DNA of 10,985 nucleotides from Chitinophagaceae bacterium. Its GTDB lineage: Bacteria > Bacteroidota > Bacteroidia > Chitinophagales > Chitinophagaceae. Location: the NCBI GenBank assembly GCA_025924755.1, contig JAICHT010000102.1, positions 1 to 10,985 of the forward strand, given 5' to 3'. Positions 5,540 to 10,985 of this stretch are shown in pieces. Positions within the stretch are counted from its first letter, which is position 1; each line of letters begins with the position of its first letter. Position numbers and translations under genes: made by a program. The notes under the pieces were generated by a model, which saw nothing but the letters and a program-made list of their open reading frames with translations, did no database searches and had not been told where the DNA came from.

Positions 5540-7249
5540 ATGAAAGGTTTTAAAAAATCAGGTACCTGCTTTTTGCTTATATTAATTTGTACCAACCTAT
5601 TAGCACAAACGTATCCGCAAGATTATTTTAGAAGTCCGCTTAATATCCCGATGCAACTGGTAGCCAACTTTGGCGAACTGAGGCCCAATCACTGGCATAT
5701 GGGCCTGGATATTCGCACACAACACCGGGTAAATCTGCCGGTATATGCAGCAGCCGATGGTTATATAGCCCGCATTTCTGTAGAGCCGGAAGGTTTTGGG
5801 CAAGCTGTTTATATCAATCATCCTAATGGCTATACCACTGTGTACGGTCATTTAAACGCTTTCTTTCCCGCACTTGCCCAGTATGTAAAAGACCAGCAAT
5901 ATCAGCAGCAATCCTGGAAAATCAGTTTGAATATACCCCCTACTATGTTTCCGGTAAAAAAAGGTGATGTGATTGCGCTTAGCGGCAGCACCGGCGGCTC
6001 GCAGGGGCCGCATGTACATTTTGAAATACGCGATACCAAAACAGATAAATGTCTGAACCCGCTGCTTTTCAACTTTCCGGTTCCTGATGCGGTTTCGCCT
6101 TCGCTCTTGCGGCTGGCCATATACGACAGATCCAAAAGCACGTACGATCAAACACCTCACTTATTTGCTTTAAAAAAATCCGGCACAACTTACGCCTTAG
6201 CCTCTCCTGCAATTGTAAAAACTGGTGCTAAAAAGATAAGCTTTGCTATTGGCGCTGTAGACCGGTTTACGGGATATACTAATCCAAATGGCATATACAG
6301 CGCTAAGGTTTTGTGCGATGATGTGGCCACATCGGAATTTAAGTTGAATAATATTGACTATGATGAAACAAGATATTTAAATGCACAGATAGATTATAAA
6401 TCAAAATACCACGGGGGCCCGTATGTACAGCATATCAGTCCGCTACCTGGGGAGGAAAGCAGTGTGTACACAACCGACGCCGACAATGGAATCATTAGCC
6501 TGGGCGACGAAACCGTACATACCATCAATATAGAAGTGAAAGATGCGGCGCAGAACACTTCACGATTGCAATTTAAAATTCAGTATGATTCAACTCTTTC
6601 CAAACCTGCTGAAGCAGATACTGCCGAAAAGCTAACGCCCAATATGGTGAACGTGTTTGAAAAACCGGGCTTCGAATTATTTACTACTGATAAAACAATA
6701 TACGATACTATAGCTATTAATTACAGCCAATCGGCCCAGCCATCAGCCAATGCCATATCAGATAAATACACTTTCTGCAATGCAGCTATTCCCGTACAGG
6801 ATTCCATTACCGTTCGTATAAAACCTTCTACCAATATACCACCGGAAGCAAAAGACAGAATAATCATTAAAGGTATGGCTGGTGAAAAAACCTATGTGGA
6901 AAAAGCAACCTGGCAGGGCGACTGGATATGGGCAAAGTTCAGGCAGTTTGGAAACTACCAGGCCTTTATAGATAATGAGCCGCCTACTATTAATGCGCCG
7001 GGATATGGAGATGTGATTGATTTGAGAAAGTCAAAACATATTGTATTGGTTCCGAAAGATAATTTCGGAGAAATTAAAAGTTTCCGGGCAGAACTGGACG
7101 GGCAGTGGCTGCTGTTTACAAACGATAAAGGTTTAGTATATATCTATACATTTGATGACCATTTTACCAGTGGCACCCATCAATTAAAAGTTACCGTACA
7201 GGATGTGGCGGGTAATACTACTGTTAAACTTTGGAAGGTAAGAAGATGA
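5540..7249 (+). CDS. Secreted M23 (LytM-type) metallopeptidase
   Basis: The 569-residue product opens with a signal peptide (basic KGFKK, then hydrophobic FLLILICTNLLA, likely cleaved after A22 before QTYPQ). A peptidase domain follows within about 40-180. NHWHMGLDI supplies the HxxxD zinc ligands (H53, D57), and GPHVHFEIRD gives the HxH motif (H158, H160), preceded by the GDVIALSGSTG turn of lysostaphin-type enzymes. All key residues are present, so an active zinc endopeptidase cutting peptidoglycan cross-links in the periplasm is expected. Residues from about 190 to 569 are not obviously catalytic. They look beta-rich, with DAAQNTSRLQF and a last domain ending VTVQDVAGNTTVKLW, both resembling Ig-like/cadherin-like folds. 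No type IX secretion tail or lipobox cysteine stands out. The next gene, on the same strand, starts 89 bases later. Confidence 0.9.
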   Translation: MKGFKKSGTCFLLILICTNLLAQTYPQDYFRSPLNIPMQLVANFGELRPNHWHMGLDIRTQHRVNLPVYAAADGYIARISVEPEGFGQAVYINHPNGYTTVYGHLNAFFPALAQYVKDQQYQQQSWKISLNIPPTMFPVKKGDVIALSGSTGGSQGPHVHFEIRDTKTDKCLNPLLFNFPVPDAVSPSLLRLAIYDRSKSTYDQTPHLFALKKSGTTYALASPAIVKTGAKKISFAIGAVDRFTGYTNPNGIYSAKVLCDDVATSEFKLNNIDYDETRYLNAQIDYKSKYHGGPYVQHISPLPGEESSVYTTDADNGIISLGDETVHTINIEVKDAAQNTSRLQFKIQYDSTLSKPAEADTAEKLTPNMVNVFEKPGFELFTTDKTIYDTIAINYSQSAQPSANAISDKYTFCNAAIPVQDSITVRIKPSTNIPPEAKDRIIIKGMAGEKTYVEKATWQGDWIWAKFRQFGNYQAFIDNEPPTINAPGYGDVIDLRKSKHIVLVPKDNFGEIKSFRAELDGQWLLFTNDKGLVYIYTFDDHFTSGTHQLKVTVQDVAGNTTVKLWKVRR

Positions 7250-7338
7250 ATCAAAAAATAAAGTAAGATATGGATAAGCTGTTGCCTTTTCAAAATGGCA
7301 ATTAATAATCATCTATGAATTTTTACTATTGACTTACT

Positions 7339-7797
7339 ATGGCTACTTATTTACAACCGGGCGATAAAGCGCCGGACTTTTCTGGCGTCAATCAAAATGG
7401 CGATACTATTTCACTCAAAGATTTTAGAGGCAGGAAAGTAATATTATATTTTTACCCGCAAGATGATACGCCGGCCTGCACCACGCAAGCCTGTAACCTG
7501 CGGGACAATTTTTTATCGTTAAGAGAACAGGGATACGAGGTGATTGGTATAAGTCCTGATACGGCCCAAAGTCATCAAAAATTTATAAGCAAATACAAAC
7601 TGCCGTTTACTTTAATTGCCGATCCCGACCGAAAAATCATAGACTACTACGGCGTTTGGGGCGAAAAGAATTTATATGGGCGCAAGTATGTTGGCTTACT
7701 TCGCACTACGTTTGTGATTGATGAAAAAGGCACTATCGAAAAGATATTAAAAAAGCCCAAAACAAAAGCCCACGCAGAAGAAATAACCCGAAGTTAG
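7339..7797 (+). CDS. bcp: Thioredoxin-dependent peroxiredoxin, Bcp/PrxQ type
   Basis: This cytoplasmic enzyme reduces hydrogen peroxide and organic hydroperoxides using thioredoxin as electron donor. The 152-residue product is full length for the family. The active-site motif YPQDDTPAC (PxxxTxxC; P40, T44, peroxidatic C47) is followed five residues later by C52, the resolving cysteine of the atypical 2-Cys Bcp/PrxQ group, in the run CTTQACNLRD. R122 in LLRTTFVID is the conserved active-site arginine, and the N-terminal PGDKAPDF is standard. The ATG start fits family alignments. It stands 89 bases after the M23 peptidase gene and could be co-transcribed, though function gives no reason. Its 3' end faces birA with two bases between the stop codons. 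Confidence 0.95.
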   Translation: MATYLQPGDKAPDFSGVNQNGDTISLKDFRGRKVILYFYPQDDTPACTTQACNLRDNFLSLREQGYEVIGISPDTAQSHQKFISKYKLPFTLIADPDRKIIDYYGVWGEKNLYGRKYVGLLRTTFVIDEKGTIEKILKKPKTKAHAEEITRS

Positions 7798-7799
7798 TA

Positions 7800-8549
7800 T
7801 CAGATCCATTCTACGGTACCTGCATCAAATATTTCTTCTTTACCATGCTGCTTTGTAACAAGTTGGCCTTGTTCGTTTACACCTGTTATCACGGTGGTAA
7901 ATGTTTTATCTCCTTTTTTTAAATGTACCACTTCGCCCCTTTTGTATAAATGTGTATGATAGGCTTCTGCAATCACCGATGTGTTATTTAAAAGCTGTTT
8001 AAAGTAAATATCAATATTTGTACATAATTCTTTGGCCAAAGATGTAGTATGAAACTCTTTACCTGTTATTTGTTTTAGCGATACTGCTTTATATTGAAAT
8101 GCACCAAAATCGGTTTGGTTAATATTAAGCCCGATACCCACTATTGCATATTTCCAGGCAGTTCCCTGTATCACATTTTCTATTAAGATGCCTCCTGCCT
8201 TTCTGTCACGCCAATAAATATCATTAGGCCACTTTATTTTGATATCTCCGCCTGCGTAATTGTTAAAAAAACTCTGCACCCCCAACGCTATTGCCATATT
8301 AAACACAAACAACTGCTGCAATTTTAAAGCAGCCGGCTCTATTATAATACTGATAGCGATGTTGCTGTCTTTCTGTGATATCCATGATTTTCCTCTTTGT
8401 CCTTTGCCCTTGGTTTGCTCGTGTGTAAATACGGCTGTACCATGTTGTGCCATCCCTTCAGGTATCAACGCCATGGCATAGTTGTTGGTGCTGTCAACGG
8501 TGTGTAGTTCTATAAAAGGAGTACCTATAGCATTTAAAAGAAGTGGCAA
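7800..8549 (-). CDS. birA: Biotin--[acetyl-CoA-carboxylase] ligase, without DNA-binding domain
   Basis: The enzyme activates biotin with ATP and attaches it to the biotin carrier protein of acetyl-CoA carboxylase and other carboxylases. The 249-residue product contains the catalytic core: VDSTNNYA at 18-25, the biotinyl-AMP loop GKGQRGKSW at 48-56, KWPND at 106-110, catalytic K117 in RKAGGILIE, and VGIGLNIN at 137-144, then a small C-terminal SH3-like domain. There is no N-terminal winged helix, so it is a group I enzyme without the repressor role seen in E. coli BirA. The frame has a stop immediately upstream, and the first codon available before the conserved core is TTG (complement of 8547-8549). 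The next ATG lies inside the substrate region, so TTG is the likely start. It diverges from rsfS across a 105-base gap. Confidence 0.95.
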   Translation of the reverse strand: MPLLLNAIGTPFIELHTVDSTNNYAMALIPEGMAQHGTAVFTHEQTKGKGQRGKSWISQKDSNIAISIIIEPAALKLQQLFVFNMAIALGVQSFFNNYAGGDIKIKWPNDIYWRDRKAGGILIENVIQGTAWKYAIVGIGLNINQTDFGAFQYKAVSLKQITGKEFHTTSLAKELCTNIDIYFKQLLNNTSVIAEAYHTHLYKRGEVVHLKKGDKTFTTVITGVNEQGQLVTKQHGKEEIFDAGTVEWI

Positions 8550-8654
8550 TTAATTAGTAATTTTGATACAAAGAAAACGTAACTTATTAATAACCATTAC
8601 TCCCTTCTTTTTACTATACTAAATAAATTTATCAAACTAAAATAGTTTTAATAT

Positions 8655-9059
8655 TTGGAACCATTAGAAGCACTGGCAAAAAGAAAAAGGAAGAGCACTA
8701 CACGCTTGACCCGGAATTCTAAAATTTTAAAAACCATTCTAAAAGCCATACAGGAAAAAAAAGGCGAAAACATTGTTTCGCTTGATCTTAGAAAAATACC
8801 GGAAGCCGTTGCAGATTTCTTTGTGATCTGCGAAGCTACCAACCAGCCTCAGATAAGAGCTATTTCGCAAGCTATAGAAGAACAGGTAAAAGATAACTGC
8901 GGCGAAGTACCTTATCATCATGAGGGCAAACAAGCCCTGCAATGGGTATTGATAGACTATATCAACGTTGTAGTGCATATTATGATGCCCGAAAACAGAA
9001 AGTTTTATAAACTGGAAGAAATGTGGAGCGACGCATTATTGGAAGAACATAATGCTTAG
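8655..9059 (+). CDS. rsfS: Ribosome silencing factor RsfS
   Basis: RsfS binds uL14 on the large ribosomal subunit and blocks subunit joining, lowering translation when nutrients are short. The 134-residue product carries the family's conserved stretches: VADFFVICEATNQPQIRAI at about 52-70, the YHHEGKQALQWVLIDY run at 87-102, and VVVHIMMPENRKFYKLEEMW at 105-124. A basic N-terminal extension (KRKRKSTTRLTR) is longer than in the E. coli protein of about 105 residues. No ATG precedes the conserved core. In frame, a TAA at 8649-8651 is followed by TAT and then TTG at 8655, the best start; internal CTG or ATT codons are alternatives. ftsH follows on the same strand after 88 bases, a pairing I recall as common in Bacteroidota. 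Confidence 0.93.
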   Translation: MEPLEALAKRKRKSTTRLTRNSKILKTILKAIQEKKGENIVSLDLRKIPEAVADFFVICEATNQPQIRAISQAIEEQVKDNCGEVPYHHEGKQALQWVLIDYINVVVHIMMPENRKFYKLEEMWSDALLEEHNA

Positions 9060-9147
9060 TTGTTTGTTTTGTTAAATATCACATTACTTGCCTATATTCC
9101 ATTAAAAATTAGCTTTATTTAGCACAAATTCATTTCATTACATTAAG

Positions 9148-10985
9148 ATGCCACAAGAATCATATAATCAGGATAACAAATCAAAATTGCCCAGGTTTAC
9201 TAACCGTTCCAGCAATGGCGATGACAACAATACACCACGCAAGGGACCGCGTTTCAGCATTTACTGGATCTATGCTATCATCTTCGCTATTTTAATTGGT
9301 TTCCAATTTTTTGGCCCGTTTTCGCCCAATATGGCCAAAACCAACTCTAACGACTTCAAGAGGATGATAGCCAACGGAGATGTTGATAATTATGTTATAG
9401 TTGACAACCGCGACCTTGTAAAAGTTTATCTTAAGCCCGATAGTATCTATAAATACGAAAAAGTATTAGGAAACTCTAATTCCGGAAAGGTAAACAAAGA
9501 AGGTCCGCAGTTGTACTTTCAAATAACCGGCGGCGATGCATTTATAAAGGATATGAACGATTTTTATAACAAATATCCTAATGTAAGGCAAGCCTCTTAT
9601 GATGTAACAAAAGAAAGCGACTGGTTTAGCCCGTTACTAAGTACCGTATTGCCGATATTGGTATTGATAGGAATCTGGATATTGCTGATGCGGAAAATGG
9701 GTGGCGGCGCAGCTGGCGGCGGTGGCCCAGGCGGTATTTTTAATATTGGTAAATCCAAAGCCACGTTGTTTGATAAAGGCACCCGTGTAAACATTACGTT
9801 TGCCGATGTAGCAGGCCTCGATGAAGCGAAGGTGGAGGTAATGGAGATTGTAGACTTCCTTAAGAATCCTAAAAAATATACATCGCTTGGCGGTAAAATT
9901 CCAAAAGGAGCTTTACTGGTAGGTCCTCCGGGCACCGGCAAAACCTTGCTGGCCAAAGCAATGGCCGGCGAAGCCCAGGTTCCTTTCTTCTCTATGTCGG
10001 GCTCCGACTTTGTAGAATTGTTTGTAGGTGTGGGTGCCAGCCGAGTACGCGACCTGTTTAAGCAGGCCCGCGAAAAAGCGCCTTGTGTTATATTTATTGA
10101 CGAAATAGATGCTATTGGCCGTGCCCGTGGTAAGAATATGATGATGAGCAACGACGAGCGGGAAAGCACGTTGAACCAGCTTTTGGTAGAAATGGATGGC
10201 TTTGGTACTGATACAGGTATCATTATATTGGCAGCCACTAACCGTCCGGATGTATTAGACACTGCCTTATTGCGCCCTGGACGTTTTGACAGGCAAATTG
10301 AAATTGACAAACCAGATTTAAAAGGCAGGGAAGCAATTTTTAAAGTGCACCTGAAACCTATTAAAATTTCCGAAAAACTGGATATCCATAAAATAGCGGA
10401 ACAAACACCGGGCTTTGCCGGTGCCGATATAGCTAATGTATGTAACGAAGCCGCTTTGATAGCCGCACGTAAAGGAAAGACCGCCGTAGATATGGAAGAT
10501 TTTCAGGATGCGGTTGACCGGGTAATTGGTGGATTGGAAAAGAAAAATAAGATTATATCGCCTGAAGAAAAACGCATTATTGCCTACCACGAAGCAGGAC
10601 ATGCTATCTGTGGCTGGTTTTTAGAACATGCCTATCCCTTACTGAAAGTTACTATTGTGCCCCGCGGTACAGCAGCGCTGGGGTATGCACAATATACGCC
10701 CAAAGAGCAATACCTGTATAATACAGATCAATTGAATGACCAGATCTGTATGACATTGGGCGGTCGTGCCAGCGAAAGCATTTTCTTTAATAAAATTTCT
10801 ACCGGTGCGCAAAACGACTTACAGCAAATTACCCGTATGGCATATGCTATGGTAAGTGTATATGGCATGAACGAAAAAGTGGGTAATGTAAGCTTTTACG
10901 ATCCGCAGCAGGATCAGTCATTTACGAAGCCTTACTCCGAAGAAACATCGAAAATGATAGATGAAGAAGTAAGGAAGCTGATAGA
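9148..10985 (+). CDS. ftsH: ATP-dependent zinc metalloprotease FtsH (3' end outside window)
   Basis: FtsH is a hexameric inner-membrane protease that extracts and degrades unassembled membrane proteins and some soluble regulators. The frame runs from the ATG at 9148 to the window edge: 612 complete codons, probably most of the protein. In order: a polar N-terminal stretch (1-36), membrane segment 1 (about 38-56), a periplasmic region, membrane segment 2 (about 162-181), and a Gly-rich linker (GGGAAGGGGPGG, 185-196). The AAA+ domain follows with Walker A GPPGTGK (259-265), Walker B VIFIDEID (314-321) and the second region of homology with TNRPD and arginines R376, R379 and R382. The protease domain has the HEAGH zinc motif (481-485) and D557 in GAQNDLQQ as likely third ligand. 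All key residues are present. The 37-residue cytoplasmic lead before the first membrane segment is longer than in E. coli, where that segment begins almost at the start. Confidence 0.97.
   Translation, partial: MPQESYNQDNKSKLPRFTNRSSNGDDNNTPRKGPRFSIYWIYAIIFAILIGFQFFGPFSPNMAKTNSNDFKRMIANGDVDNYVIVDNRDLVKVYLKPDSIYKYEKVLGNSNSGKVNKEGPQLYFQITGGDAFIKDMNDFYNKYPNVRQASYDVTKESDWFSPLLSTVLPILVLIGIWILLMRKMGGGAAGGGGPGGIFNIGKSKATLFDKGTRVNITFADVAGLDEAKVEVMEIVDFLKNPKKYTSLGGKIPKGALLVGPPGTGKTLLAKAMAGEAQVPFFSMSGSDFVELFVGVGASRVRDLFKQAREKAPCVIFIDEIDAIGRARGKNMMMSNDERESTLNQLLVEMDGFGTDTGIIILAATNRPDVLDTALLRPGRFDRQIEIDKPDLKGREAIFKVHLKPIKISEKLDIHKIAEQTPGFAGADIANVCNEAALIAARKGKTAVDMEDFQDAVDRVIGGLEKKNKIISPEEKRIIAYHEAGHAICGWFLEHAYPLLKVTIVPRGTAALGYAQYTPKEQYLYNTDQLNDQICMTLGGRASESIFFNKISTGAQNDLQQITRMAYAMVSVYGMNEKVGNVSFYDPQQDQSFTKPYSEETSKMIDEEVRKLI

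Noticed and set aside
7279..7304. Hairpin-like TTGCC...GGCAA after the M23 gene.
   Set aside because: The stem is 5 bp with AT-rich interior and no T tract after it; not a convincing terminator.
8606..8636. Possible Bacteroidota-type promoter for birA: TTTG (complement of 8633-8636), 19 bases, then TA (complement of 8612-8613).
   Set aside because: The spacing fits, but the -7 element reads TAAAAAGA instead of TAnnTTTG; in DNA this AT-rich such partial matches are expected by chance.
9063..9090. TTTG followed about 18 bases later by TACTTG between rsfS and ftsH.
   Set aside because: Only a partial match to the -33/-7 pattern; read-through from rsfS explains ftsH expression as well.
9597..10310. 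Long open frame (237 codons) on the - strand opposite ftsH.
   Set aside because: It is antisense to the AAA+ domain of ftsH, and its low-complexity Ser/Pro/Ile-rich product mirrors the Gly-rich and Walker motifs; no independent evidence of coding.

Overview
The window reads as a stretch of core chromosome from a member of the Bacteroidota, most likely family Chitinophagaceae. The pointers are the protein flavour (a sigma factor followed by a membrane protein with VPDxYFE motifs, a short CarB ending in a MYLSK-like tail, and the birA / rsfS / ftsH neighbourhood), AT-rich intergenic DNA, and the scarcity of Shine-Dalgarno sequences. The family assignment is an inference from remembered protein patterns, not a search. 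I see no tRNA, rRNA, CRISPR array, insertion sequence, phage gene or integration site.

Layout. Bases 1-1469 (+) hold the 3' end of an ECF-type sigma factor gene, a single-pass membrane protein with three copies of a PYxVPDxYFE motif on its predicted cytoplasmic side, and a small secreted helical protein resembling Spy/CpxP-type periplasmic sensors. Together they look like an envelope-response cassette (sigma factor, likely anti-sigma factor, periplasmic partner), closed by a hairpin terminator at about 1516-1556. Bases 1549-5426 (-) carry, in the order of transcription, a small membrane-anchored YtxH-like protein with its own terminator, carB (large subunit of carbamoyl-phosphate synthase, without the usual C-terminal allosteric domain) and a DinB-superfamily protein. 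Bases 5540-7797 (+) carry a secreted M23 (LytM-type) peptidase and a Bcp-type peroxiredoxin. A biotin-protein ligase gene (7800-8549, -) converges on the peroxiredoxin gene with only two bases between the stop codons. Divergent from it, rsfS (ribosome silencing factor) and the first 612 codons of ftsH (membrane AAA+ protease) run to the window's right edge.

Most genes are housekeeping: pyrimidine/arginine precursor synthesis, cell-wall hydrolysis, peroxide defence, biotinylation, ribosome dormancy and membrane protein quality control. The only part that looks like an under-described system is the sigma-factor cassette at the left edge, whose second gene has two separate internal repeat families, one on each side of its membrane segment. 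Secondary points are the short CarB and the apparent TTG starts of both divergent genes birA and rsfS. I found no clearly novel multi-gene system.
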